Source of the DNA: UBA1234 sp964400015
Lineage (GTDB): Bacteria > Bacillota > Clostridia > TANB77 > UBA1234
Length of the DNA stretch: 64,000 bases
Direction of reading: 5' to 3'
NCBI GenBank assembly: GCA_964400015.1
Contig: CAYNRR010000006.1
Span: forward strand, 18,733-82,732
The position numbers and the translations under genes are program-made. The notes under the pieces were generated by a model. That model saw nothing but the letters and a program-made list of their open reading frames with translations. It was not told the DNA's origin and searched no databases. Positions 25,908 through 34,507 of this stretch are shown piece after piece (the stretch's first letter is position 1; every line of letters begins with the position of its first letter).

Positions 25908-26012
25908 AAAAGAACCTTCTGCGGTTTGCTAGCTCATTCTACCATGGTATCCTCTATTTGTCAATAATTTTAACAAATATTTTAGCTAGTAAACCGCTAC
26001 ATATGTTCTTTT
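25908..26012 (-). terminator. terminator of the glycosyltransferase gene, with the rpmG promoter in its loop
   Basis: On the minus strand AGCGGTTTACTAGCT (from 25998) pairs with AGCTAGCAAACCGC (25934-25921), and outer AAAAGAAC pairs with GGTTCTTTT, followed by a run of nine T. The loop of about 50 bases contains the whole rpmG promoter. Only RNA that reads through from upstream contains both arms. Confidence 0.75.
25936..25964 (-). promoter_or_regulatory. promoter of the rpmG-secE-nusG-rpl operon
   Basis: TTGACA (25964-25959) and TAGAAT (25941-25936) are exactly 17 bases apart on the minus strand. Transcription would start within or at the second arm of the surrounding hairpin. Confidence 0.85.
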
Positions 26013-26013
26013 C

Positions 26014-27099
26014 TTAAAACTTATATAAATTTATTGCATCTTCTGCCATCTTTTTCACTGAATATCCTTCCATTACAACACTTCTGTTGTATTTTCCCAT
26101 CTCATCAGTATTTTCTGCCAAAATTTGTAATATGTCTTTTTTTAATGTCTGTCCATCTATTTCTTTTAAACCTCTACAAGTAAAGTTCGTTGATATTGCT
26201 AATTCTATATCTTCTTTTCTAAATATTCCTTGATATCCCTGGCCATACTCCGGATTGCCTGCTAGTATAACCGGTAATTCGGTTGCCATGGCTTCTAACG
26301 CTGCTCTACTAACTCCTACAAACGCATCTGCTGTATTCAAAAGTTTTTCAACGTCTGTTCTTGCACCTGTAAATATAACATTTTTATAGCACTGTGCTTT
26401 TTGCTTTAATTCTTCGCTATAGTTTCCAGCTCCTACTATTATTATATCAAGTCCCTCTTTTACTTCTTTTTCTAATTGGCTTGAAATATCAATCAAAGTT
26501 TCTGCTACTTTTGACGATTCTTTATCTAGTCTACTTATATGAATTATTCTTTTTCTATTTTTTTCAATTTTTATTCCTAGGTCTTCAGTAATTTCTTTCT
26601 TTTTAAAAGTATCTAAATTTATTCCGTTTACAGTTTCTTTAACATTTTCAGGATTTAACTTGTATTCTCGTATAGCGTGATTGCGAATGTCTTCGCTAAC
26701 TGCTAGTGTCTTTTCGCCCCAATTTGTAAGCTTCTTTAAAATGAAGTTTACTCTATATATTCCGTGAATTGTAGTTACAAAATGAATTTTTAGTTTTTTG
26801 CATATATACCCACATATAACGCCTGGTATTCTAGCATGAGCATGAACTACATCTATGTTTTTTTCTATTATTGCTTTTTTTATTATTTTAGCAGATGAAA
26901 TTACATGTGAAGGTTTCTTGTCTTTAAGCGGTGCGTATATATGAGTTATACCACTTTCTTGTAACTTTGGCACAAAATTGCCACCTGCTGAAATAACTAT
27001 TACTTCATTATTTTGCCTTTTTAGTTCTTTAGCTAATTCTAGTACGTGAGTTTCAGCGCCACCTATATTCATTTCCATCGTTACCAAAAGTATATTCAT
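26014..27099 (-). CDS. glycosyltransferase family 4
   Basis: The 361-residue GT-B protein starts MNILLVTMEMNIGGAETHVLELA, the N-terminal domain of GT4 enzymes, with DVVHAHARIPGVI, and ends with the nucleotide-sugar domain (IIHISRLDKESS, VIFTGARTDVEKLLNTADAFV, SRAALEAMATELPVI). It probably adds a sugar to a cell-surface polysaccharide at the inner face of the membrane. It closes a cluster that begins with murJ. The donor and acceptor cannot be told. Confidence 0.9.
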   Translation of the reverse strand: MNILLVTMEMNIGGAETHVLELAKELKRQNNEVIVISAGGNFVPKLQESGITHIYAPLKDKKPSHVISSAKIIKKAIIEKNIDVVHAHARIPGVICGYICKKLKIHFVTTIHGIYRVNFILKKLTNWGEKTLAVSEDIRNHAIREYKLNPENVKETVNGINLDTFKKKEITEDLGIKIEKNRKRIIHISRLDKESSKVAETLIDISSQLEKEVKEGLDIIIVGAGNYSEELKQKAQCYKNVIFTGARTDVEKLLNTADAFVGVSRAALEAMATELPVILAGNPEYGQGYQGIFRKEDIELAISTNFTCRGLKEIDGQTLKKDILQILAENTDEMGKYNRSVVMEGYSVKKMAEDAINLYKF

Positions 27100-27125
27100 T
27101 TGTATCCTCCACCATATATTCTTGT

Positions 27126-27605
27126 TTATTCTACTGCAATATCATAAATAATTCCAGTTGTTTTTATATATTTTGTTTCAATTGCTTTTTGACTATTTAC
27201 TTTTAGCTCTATACTTTTATTTGCATAATATGCATTTGTTTCAATTGTACCAGGTGTTTCTACATATAGTGTCAAATCTTTTTTATATGGATTTGTTATT
27301 TTTACTACATCTCCAGCCTCACTGTTTTCATAAGTTACAGCATCTCTAGATTCAATTTTTGTAATTGTACCTATTTTTACTCCTGTTAGCGAATCATATA
27401 TATAATCTCCGATTTGATATGCATCTAATGAGTAATCTCTTACATTATTAACAAGAATCGTATAATTTATTGTTGTTTCACTACTATCTTCTGTTTTTAC
27501 ATTATATTTATTGAATTTTGCATTTGCAGCAACAACTAATAAAATTATTAAAAGTACTGCTGCTACATCTATAATATTGAATTTTAAAAATTTGTTTTTA
27601 CTCAT
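27126..27605 (-). CDS. DUF4330-family membrane protein
   Basis: The 159-residue protein has one membrane helix (about 9-28, IIDVAAVLLIILLVVAANAKF) and a small beta-rich outer domain with VNNVRDYSLDAYQIGD. ATG 27605 follows AGGTGA. The architecture matches DUF4330 proteins, which are common in Clostridial exopolysaccharide clusters. The preceding gene carries a related domain at its C-terminus. The function is unknown. Confidence 0.75.
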   Translation of the reverse strand: MSKNKFLKFNIIDVAAVLLIILLVVAANAKFNKYNVKTEDSSETTINYTILVNNVRDYSLDAYQIGDYIYDSLTGVKIGTITKIESRDAVTYENSEAGDVVKITNPYKKDLTLYVETPGTIETNAYYANKSIELKVNSQKAIETKYIKTTGIIYDIAVE

Positions 27606-27614
27606 TTTTATCAC

Positions 27615-29195
27615 CTATCTTTCTATTGAGATTATATAGCCACTTAATGCAAAGCCTTTGCCTCTTACAAATGCTTCTTTTCCGACCTTTAGATCATATT
27701 CACCAACCGATATAAGTTTTTCACCAATGTCTGCATTTGCTTCTATTTTTAATGTAACATCTACTTTTTCTTCTACTATGTTTGATTTCATTGTTCCATT
27801 TTCATAATCTGGTACAAGTACTTCGTTTGGTTCTACTTTATATTCTATTAAGTTTCCTATATTATAGTTTTTCAAACTATCATATACTGTCATTCCCTCT
27901 TCTAAATATTTTTCTACTGTTGGTAAACAACTGGTTGCTTTGACACTATACACTACTTTATTAGCATTTTGAGTTACTGTTACATCTTGCTTATTCATAA
28001 ATAAAAAGCCTACAACGCATGCTACTATTACAATAAGTGCTATTATTATATCTAATATATTTATTCTCTTTCTCTCTGGTTGTACGTACACTTTTTCATA
28101 CACTCCTTGAACGTTATTTACATATCTTTGTATTGTGAATTTTTCATTGAAGATTTCAATTGATTTTTCTTGCATATATTTTCTTGTTTTTTCATTTACT
28201 AGTATATCTTCAATAGCCGTTGCAAATTTTTCACTATCTTTTATTGGCACTATGTAACCATTTTCGCCATTAAAAATTAAATATGGATTTCCACCATAAT
28301 CTGAAGCAACTGCTGGTACTCCTATACTCATTCCCTCTAATAAAGATAAGCTTGATGTTTCTGTTCCAAATGAACAGTTTACTTGAACATCAAATATATT
28401 TAGATAATCACCTACATTTTTTATAAATCCTGTAAATATTATATCTTTTTCTAAGCCCATTTCTTTTACTTTAGCTTTTAATCTTTCTTCTTCGCTTCCA
28501 GTACCTATTATAAAGAATTTAGCTTTTAACTTTTTATCTTTTATTAAAATTTTTGCCGCATCTATAAATGTGTCGTGACCTTTTACAAATTCAAGTCTTG
28601 CTAGAATACCAACAACATATTCATCTTCTGCTATGTTATATTTTTCTTTTAATTTTTTCTTTTCTTCTAATGATGTTGTTGCAATTTTTTCTACGCCATT
28701 AAAAAATGTATCAATATTTTCTTTTGATATTCCACCTTCTAACAAATTTTCTTCTGCTGCATTTCCAACTGCAATTATTCTATCTGAAAAATATTCATTT
28801 ACATTTTTATATATAAATCTTCCTATACCTTTTTTTATTTTGTCACTTACAGGATAAGCACAATGTCTTGTATAAATTACTCTTGTTCCTCTCACCATTC
28901 TAGCTGCTAATCTTGCAACACTAGATGCATGAGTATGCACAATATCTGGTTTTTCTTTTTTTATTATTTTTATAAATTTGAATAAAGATTTTATATCAAA
29001 AGATTTATCTTTTATTCCATCAACTTCAATTACCTTTACTTTTGTATTTTTTAATTCTTTTACTAAGTCGCTTCCTTTTGGTAGTACTACAACAATTTCA
29101 TACTTTTTTGAATCATAGTTTCTTGAAAAATTTATTATACATTTTCCAGCACCACCGATATTGGTGTCGCTTATAATATTCATTACTTTTATCAT
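27615..29195 (-). CDS. glycosyltransferase family 4 fused to a membrane anchor and DUF4330-like domain
   Basis: Residues 1-370 are a GT4 enzyme (ISDTNIGGAGKCIINFSRNY, then VGILARLEFVKGHDTFIDAA and SLSLLEGMSIGVPAVASDYGG). A membrane helix (about 380-400, IIIALIVIVACVVGFLFMN) and about 125 residues follow that resemble the next gene, the DUF4330 protein, for example GLNVGEYDL-like and GYIISIER ends. The enzyme would thus be tethered to the membrane with the extra domain outside. It overlaps the upstream O-antigen-ligase-like gene by 4 bases. Fusion of this type suggests the two proteins work together. Confidence 0.85.
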   Translation of the reverse strand: MIKVMNIISDTNIGGAGKCIINFSRNYDSKKYEIVVVLPKGSDLVKELKNTKVKVIEVDGIKDKSFDIKSLFKFIKIIKKEKPDIVHTHASSVARLAARMVRGTRVIYTRHCAYPVSDKIKKGIGRFIYKNVNEYFSDRIIAVGNAAEENLLEGGISKENIDTFFNGVEKIATTSLEEKKKLKEKYNIAEDEYVVGILARLEFVKGHDTFIDAAKILIKDKKLKAKFFIIGTGSEEERLKAKVKEMGLEKDIIFTGFIKNVGDYLNIFDVQVNCSFGTETSSLSLLEGMSIGVPAVASDYGGNPYLIFNGENGYIVPIKDSEKFATAIEDILVNEKTRKYMQEKSIEIFNEKFTIQRYVNNVQGVYEKVYVQPERKRINILDIIIALIVIVACVVGFLFMNKQDVTVTQNANKVVYSVKATSCLPTVEKYLEEGMTVYDSLKNYNIGNLIEYKVEPNEVLVPDYENGTMKSNIVEEKVDVTLKIEANADIGEKLISVGEYDLKVGKEAFVRGKGFALSGYIISIER

Positions 29196-30613
29196 ATATT
29201 ATTTTCCTTTCCATCTTTATTTTCTTTTAGATTAGTAGCTACTGTTCCAAAAGCTATTACCATCCAGAAAATTAAAATTACTCTATAATTGTACCAAGTA
29301 TAATCAAACATACTTTCTAAAAAGAAGCCTAACGAACCTGCTATAATTCCTGCTAATACTATATTTTTTTCTTTTAACATACTTATTATTGTATCTTTAT
29401 AGAAATTATACACAATACCCATAAAAACAATCAATCCTAATATTCCAAACTGTGAAATTATTTGTAAATATAAATTGTGCGAATGTGGTGCTTCTATATT
29501 ATTATAAGAATACAACGGATAAATAGTGTTGAAGCTTGTTTCTCCTAAACCGATTCCTGAAATCCAATAATCTTTTAGCATGGCTAAAGTTCCCATCCAT
29601 ATATACACTCTATATGATGTTGAAGAGTCCGACATATTTCCTATACTCATAAATCTATTTATTATTGTATCTGGCAATACAAATGGCATCAGCATAAGTC
29701 CAATAATTCCGAGTATAATAAATCTTCTATCTATAATTACTGCAAGAACTGCTAGTGAAAATAGTATTCCAAGCCAGCAACCTCTTGAAAATGTTAATAC
29801 CATTGCAAGTAGTGTTATTCCTGTAATTCCTAATAATAATGTTTTCTTCCAAAATCCTTTTTCTGTCCAAAATAGCGAAGCTGCAATTGGAATCGCCAAA
29901 ATCAAATATTCTCCGTATACATTTGGATTTTCAAATGTTGAATATACTCTCATTTTTATATCTTCAAACATATCTTCATCCAGCCACGCTTGAGAATATA
30001 CATCGCCAAAAATATATTGCTGTATACCATATATTGCTGATATGCCTGCAGCTATAACAAACATATATAAAATAGCTTTGAATTGTTTTTTTGTTTCTAC
30101 CGTATTTATTATAATAAAATATGCCATTGCAAATGCTATCATTACTAAAGCTATATTGATACTTTCTTCTAATGAAATAGATGTAATTGCACTTATCGCA
30201 ATCACGACTATAAATAGCAATACCCATACGTTTGCTCTAAAATATTTAAGCTTCATATCTGGCGTAATCATCAGTTTTAAAAATAATGTAATTCCTGTAA
30301 AAATCAGCATTCCTACGCACAACATTGTAGGTAAAAATGGTGTTAAGAAAACTAACATTGAAAGCCAGATAAACGGTTTTGTAAATATACTGTTGTCTAG
30401 TAATTTGTCTAATTTCAATTTACAAAATATTTTTCTAAAAATTTCTATAACTTTATTTAAAAATCTAACAAATATTGTTTCTGTTTCTTTTTTTTCATTA
30501 TTTACATCACGTACAAATATGCTCATCAAAAAGCTTTCAGAAAAAATTTTATTTATCCAATTCGATAAACAAACAAACATTTTGTAAATAAAACTTTGTT
30601 TTAACATACTCAT
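29192..30613 (-). CDS. O-antigen ligase/polymerase-like membrane protein
   Basis: The 473-residue protein has about 10-12 hydrophobic segments after a basic N-terminal region and the Wzy_C-type loop with GLGETSFNTIYPLYSY and APHSHNLYLQIISQFG, typical of O-antigen ligase family enzymes (WaaL/Wzy). It probably polymerises or transfers surface glycan outside the membrane. ATG 30613 overlaps the murJ stop codon by 4 bases. Confidence 0.85.
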   Translation of the reverse strand: MSMLKQSFIYKMFVCLSNWINKIFSESFLMSIFVRDVNNEKKETETIFVRFLNKVIEIFRKIFCKLKLDKLLDNSIFTKPFIWLSMLVFLTPFLPTMLCVGMLIFTGITLFLKLMITPDMKLKYFRANVWVLLFIVVIAISAITSISLEESINIALVMIAFAMAYFIIINTVETKKQFKAILYMFVIAAGISAIYGIQQYIFGDVYSQAWLDEDMFEDIKMRVYSTFENPNVYGEYLILAIPIAASLFWTEKGFWKKTLLLGITGITLLAMVLTFSRGCWLGILFSLAVLAVIIDRRFIILGIIGLMLMPFVLPDTIINRFMSIGNMSDSSTSYRVYIWMGTLAMLKDYWISGIGLGETSFNTIYPLYSYNNIEAPHSHNLYLQIISQFGILGLIVFMGIVYNFYKDTIISMLKEKNIVLAGIIAGSLGFFLESMFDYTWYNYRVILIFWMVIAFGTVATNLKENKDGKENNI

Positions 30614-32145
30614 CTTTCCTTTTTTATCTTTAAAATATATTCGTTTAGTGTTTCATTTTTTAATAGTGCTACGCATATAAAGTATGAAATAACTCCAGCA
30701 CCTACACTACAAGCCACCCTTATAATAGTTTTTATAAATGTATCTCCAATTATTATGTTTTTTAATACAATTATTAAAAATCCCATAACCGTTGCTGAAA
30801 TCACTATTTTCAGTAGTTCTTTTAAATCTTTTTTAGTAACTATTCCATTTATTTTTCTGTTTATAAGTATCAACATTAGAATACTTGTCACAATAGAAGT
30901 TATCGAAGCTGCTAAAGGTAATCCTGTATAACCCATCGTTTTAACTAAAATAATACTTAATCCTAAATTTAAAATTATTGCAATTATGCTTGTTAGCATT
31001 GGTGTTTTTGAATCTTGCATAGCATAAAATGCTTTGTTTAGCACTTCCATTAAGCCATATCCTATCATGCCTATTGCGTAGTACATTAGTGCACTGCTGG
31101 TTAATAATGTTGAATGAGCTGTAAATTCTCCTCTTTCATAAATTATTTTTATTATATCATTGCTTATAAGTGCTACTCCAACAGACATTGGAATTATAAA
31201 TAGTAATGATATTTTTACTGAATTGTTTAATATTTTTTTCATATCATCTTTATTATTATCTGCTGTGAGTTTTGACATTTCTGGAAAAATAATATTCGAT
31301 AAAGTGTATGAAAATACACCTACTATTATTAAATACAAGTTATATGAATATTCTATCGCTGAAACTGCTTCACCATTTTCAAGTCCTGATGCAAGTCTTA
31401 AGTTTATAAGATTATTTATTGGTTGAACCCACGTGCTAATAAGTATTGGTATAGCAAGCTTTACTACTTTTCTTATACCTTCATCTTTAAAATCTAAACC
31501 GAATTTGTATTTAAATCCTTTTTTCTTTACTGATGGCAATTGAACTATTATCTGAGTAGCCCAACCTATTAGCATCGCAATCGCTACGCCTTCAATTCCA
31601 TATTTATCATTAAATATAAGTAAATACAATATAAGTATTCCATTTGCAACTGCACTGATTATTGATGGAATGTTAAACTCGTCCAATGATTGTAAAAAGC
31701 CAACAAATACAAATGCTACTGCTGTAAAAATCATAATTGGAAATAATATTTTTATTAGTTTTACCGTGAGGTCAAACGTTACTGTATCCAAATTTGGAGC
31801 TATTAGTTTGATAATTACTGGTGCACAAACCATTCCTAATACTGTAAGTATCAACGATATTAAAATTATTATATTTAAAAAATTATTTGCAAATTTAACA
31901 GCTCTGTCTTTTCCCTTTTTTTGAAAGAATTCATTAAAGACTGGAATGAATGATGATGAAATTGCGGCACCCAAAGTCATATCTAATAATTGAAGTGGTA
32001 TCCTAGACGCCGTAAAAAATGCTGTTGCTTCGTAACCTGTACCATAAGAATTTGCAAAAATAATCTGTCTAACTAATCCTAAAATTTTAGCAAGAAATAT
32101 TGCACTGAACATAAAAGCAAAAGTTTTTATAACGTTCTTCTTCAT
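30610..32145 (-). CDS. murJ: MurJ-type lipid flippase
   Basis: The 511-residue protein starts at ATG 32145 (MKKNVIKTFAFMF) after AAAGGAG and has about 14 membrane segments of the MVF/MurJ family, including FFTASRIPLQLLDMTLGAAISSSFIP. MurJ moves lipid-linked peptidoglycan precursors across the membrane. Here it begins a surface-polysaccharide cluster, so it might instead flip another lipid-linked glycan. Confidence 0.9.
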   Translation of the reverse strand: MKKNVIKTFAFMFSAIFLAKILGLVRQIIFANSYGTGYEATAFFTASRIPLQLLDMTLGAAISSSFIPVFNEFFQKKGKDRAVKFANNFLNIIILISLILTVLGMVCAPVIIKLIAPNLDTVTFDLTVKLIKILFPIMIFTAVAFVFVGFLQSLDEFNIPSIISAVANGILILYLLIFNDKYGIEGVAIAMLIGWATQIIVQLPSVKKKGFKYKFGLDFKDEGIRKVVKLAIPILISTWVQPINNLINLRLASGLENGEAVSAIEYSYNLYLIIVGVFSYTLSNIIFPEMSKLTADNNKDDMKKILNNSVKISLLFIIPMSVGVALISNDIIKIIYERGEFTAHSTLLTSSALMYYAIGMIGYGLMEVLNKAFYAMQDSKTPMLTSIIAIILNLGLSIILVKTMGYTGLPLAASITSIVTSILMLILINRKINGIVTKKDLKELLKIVISATVMGFLIIVLKNIIIGDTFIKTIIRVACSVGAGVISYFICVALLKNETLNEYILKIKKER

Positions 32146-32195
32146 TTGTTCTCCTTTCATATAAATATCTAATTTGACCACCTCATTGTATCATA

Positions 32196-32230
32196 AAAAG
32201 AAAAAGAGTTCTACATATAGAACTCTTTTA
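32196..32230 (-). terminator. terminator of obgE
   Basis: AAAAGAGTTCTA and TAGAACTCTTTT form a stem followed by T-rich sequence on the minus strand, between obgE and murJ. Confidence 0.85.
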
Positions 32231-32243
32231 TATATTTATTATT

Positions 32244-33515
32244 TTATTCTTCGTATTCAAATTCCCAATCGAATATTTTTACTATATCGCCTTCTTTTAT
32301 ACCTTTTCTTCTTAATGCAGCATCTACGCCCATTTTTCTTAAAGTTTTATGAAAATATGCTAGTGACTCATAGTCCGAAAAGTTAACTCTTCTCATTATC
32401 GTTTCAATCTCTTTACCTTCTACAACGAAGTAAGAACCTTCTTTTCTAACTTGCCATGATGGTTCGTCTTCCATAGTATAGTGCATAATTTTTTCAACTG
32501 GTTCCAACTCAACTTTAGGAATATCTTTTAATAGTTCTGCAATTCTTGTAAATAAAGTTTCTAAGCCTTCTCCTGTAACTGCAGAAATCTTATATATTTC
32601 ATAGCCTTTAGATTTTACTTCTTTTTCTAGTCTATTGTAATTTTCGTCGTCTTGTAAAACATCTACTTTATTAGCAGCTATTATTTGAAGTTTTTTAGGT
32701 AACTTATCACTATATTTTTCTAATTCAATATTTATTTTTCTGAAATCTTCGACTGGATCGCGACCTTCTGTTCCAGCCACATCTATAACGTGCAATAAAA
32801 CTCTTGTTCTTTCAACGTGTCTTAAGAATTTTAATCCTAGTCCTATGCCTTCGCTTGCACCCTCTATAAGTCCTGGTATATCAGCCATTACAAAGCTTGA
32901 TCCATTTTTCAATTTAACAACTCCCAAGCTTGGTTCTAGAGTTGTAAAGTGATAATTGGCTACTTTTGGTCTTGCAAGTGTCATTCTTGATAATAATGTT
33001 GATTTTCCTACATTTGGATAACCAACTAACCCAACATCAGCAATCATTTTTAGTTCTAGAATTACTGTTTTCTCAACACCTGGTTCACCTGTTTCTGCGA
33101 AATTAGGAATTTGTCTAGTTGCAGTGGCAAAGTGCATATTACCTTTTCCACCTTTTCCTCCCTCTAGAATACACTCAACTTGTCCTTCTTCTGATAAGTC
33201 AGCAATTATCTTTCCAGTTTCTTCGTCTTTAACAACTGTCCCTTGAGGCACATCTATATAAAGGTCTTCACCTTTTTTACCTGCACAACGGCTTCCACCA
33301 CCTGGCATACCATTTTTAGCTGCATATCTTTTATTGTATCTAAAGTCGATTAAAGTATTTAATCCTAAGTCAACTCTAAAATATACGCTTCCACCTTTTC
33401 CACCGTCACCACCATCTGGGCCACCGTTAGCAACATATTTTTCTCTTCTGAACGAAATAGCACCGTTGCCACCGTTACCAGAAGCAATCACGATTTTTGT
33501 ATAATCAATAAACAT
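32244..33515 (-). CDS. obgE: Obg GTPase (CgtA)
   Basis: The 423-residue protein has the glycine-rich Obg fold at 1-158 (GGNGGNGAISFRREKYV, GGDGGKGGSVYF), the G domain with GYPNVGKSTLLSR, DIPGLIEGASEGIGLG and NKVD, and a C-terminal OCT domain (about 350-423). It acts in ribosome assembly and stress and sporulation control. Its place after rplU-rpmA matches other Firmicutes. Confidence 0.97.
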   Translation of the reverse strand: MFIDYTKIVIASGNGGNGAISFRREKYVANGGPDGGDGGKGGSVYFRVDLGLNTLIDFRYNKRYAAKNGMPGGGSRCAGKKGEDLYIDVPQGTVVKDEETGKIIADLSEEGQVECILEGGKGGKGNMHFATATRQIPNFAETGEPGVEKTVILELKMIADVGLVGYPNVGKSTLLSRMTLARPKVANYHFTTLEPSLGVVKLKNGSSFVMADIPGLIEGASEGIGLGLKFLRHVERTRVLLHVIDVAGTEGRDPVEDFRKINIELEKYSDKLPKKLQIIAANKVDVLQDDENYNRLEKEVKSKGYEIYKISAVTGEGLETLFTRIAELLKDIPKVELEPVEKIMHYTMEDEPSWQVRKEGSYFVVEGKEIETIMRRVNFSDYESLAYFHKTLRKMGVDAALRRKGIKEGDIVKIFDWEFEYEE

Positions 33516-33542
33516 ATTTACCTTCCTCTCATTAACACGTAT

Positions 33543-33571
33543 ATTTTACTATAATAAGGATTTTTATTCAA
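33543..33571 (-). promoter_or_regulatory. promoter of obgE
   Basis: TTGAAT (33571-33566) and TAAAAT (33548-33543) are 17 bases apart on the minus strand, downstream of the rpmA terminator. Confidence 0.6.
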
Positions 33572-33606
33572 CACATTTTTCTGTTTTATGTAACCTTTTT
33601 TTCAAT

Positions 33607-33637
33607 GAAAAAAGCACCTACCTTTGTAGATGCTTTT
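33607..33637 (-). terminator. terminator of rplU-rpmA
   Basis: AAGCATCTAC and GTAGGTGCTT pair (with one G-U pair) and are followed by T6 on the minus strand, directly after rpmA. Confidence 0.85.
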
Positions 33638-33643
33638 GAATGG

Positions 33644-33904
33644 CTATTTATTTTCTGTAACGATACTTACTTGTTTTTTATCTTTACCTTTTCTTTCAAA
33701 TTTTACTATACCGTCTGCTTTTGCGTATAGAGTATCATCACTGCCAATTCCTACGTTTGTACCTGGATGTATTTTTGTTCCTCTTTGTCTTACTAGGATG
33801 TTTCCAGCTAAAACAAATTGTCCATCGGCTCTTTTGGCACCAAGTCTTTTCGACTCACTATCACGTCCGTTTTTGGTACTACCCATACCTTTCTTATGTG
33901 CCAT
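33644..33904 (-). CDS. rpmA: 50S ribosomal protein L27, without Prp-type N-extension
   Basis: The 86-residue protein starts MAHKKGMGSTKNGRDS at ATG 33904, eight bases after AAAGGAG. In most Firmicutes L27 carries an N-terminal extension that the protease Prp removes, and prp lies between rplU and rpmA. Here both the extension and prp are missing: only 83 bases separate the two ribosomal genes. The mature N-terminus is therefore made directly. Confidence 0.96.
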   Translation of the reverse strand: MAHKKGMGSTKNGRDSESKRLGAKRADGQFVLAGNILVRQRGTKIHPGTNVGIGSDDTLYAKADGIVKFERKGKDKKQVSIVTENK

Positions 33905-33987
33905 GTTTTTCACTCCTTTCGAAATCTTTTTCTATTAGCAATTCATTAAATACTAATTTATTCTTATTAGCTTTTTACAAATCCTAA

Positions 33988-34344
33988 TTATTCAGCAACT
34001 TCTTCTGCAGCAGCAGCTTTCTTAGCACTTGCTCTTTGACTAATTTTTTCAATCTTTACTTTTGTGTATGGTTGTCTGTGTCCTTGTTTCTTTCTTTCAT
34101 TCTTTTTAGCTTTGTATTTGAATACAACAACCTTTTTGTCTTTACCGTGTGCAACTACTGTAGCTTCTACTTTAGCGTTTTTAACTGTTGGAGCTCCTAC
34201 TTTTACTTTTTCTCCGTCTGAAATCAATAGAACTTGATCAAAAGTAACTTTTTCTCCTTCATTTACAGATAATTTTTCCATGAAAATTTCTTCGCCTTCT
34301 GCTACTTTGTATTGTTTACCACATGCTTCGATTATAGCGTACAT
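33988..34344 (-). CDS. rplU: 50S ribosomal protein L21
   Basis: The 118-residue protein MYAIIEACGKQYKVAEGEE... has the L21 core and a short Lys/Ala-rich C-terminal tail (ASAKKAAAAEEVAE). It follows the spoIVFAB region as in Bacillus, but a 3.2-kb prepilin-like gene lies between. It has a strong promoter of its own. Confidence 0.97.
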   Translation of the reverse strand: MYAIIEACGKQYKVAEGEEIFMEKLSVNEGEKVTFDQVLLISDGEKVKVGAPTVKNAKVEATVVAHGKDKKVVVFKYKAKKNERKKQGHRQPYTKVKIEKISQRASAKKAAAAEEVAE

Positions 34345-34433
34345 CTAAAGCACCTCCTTCATATAAAACTCGCTAATCTCTTATTTAGGTAGTCACAAGT
34401 GACATTTATAACCTTAATTAGGCGGATTACACG
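34345..34433 (-). ncRNA. rplU leader RNA, candidate L21 leader
   Basis: The roughly 90-base leader between promoter and rplU contains a small hairpin (GTCAC/GTGAC) and other inverted repeats. Many Firmicutes have an L21 leader at this place that is bound by the ribosomal protein; I cannot match its consensus base by base, so the class is inferred from position. Confidence 0.4.
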
Positions 34434-34439
34434 ACTGAT

Positions 34440-34468
34440 ATTATACTATCCGTACCAATTATTGTCAA
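34440..34468 (-). promoter_or_regulatory. promoter of rplU-rpmA
   Basis: TTGACA (34468-34463) and TATAAT (34445-34440) are 17 bases apart on the minus strand, a perfect consensus. Confidence 0.9.
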
Positions 34469-34507
34469 CATCAAATTGAGATTTTTATATCTTTTCTTGA
34501 AGCAGTA

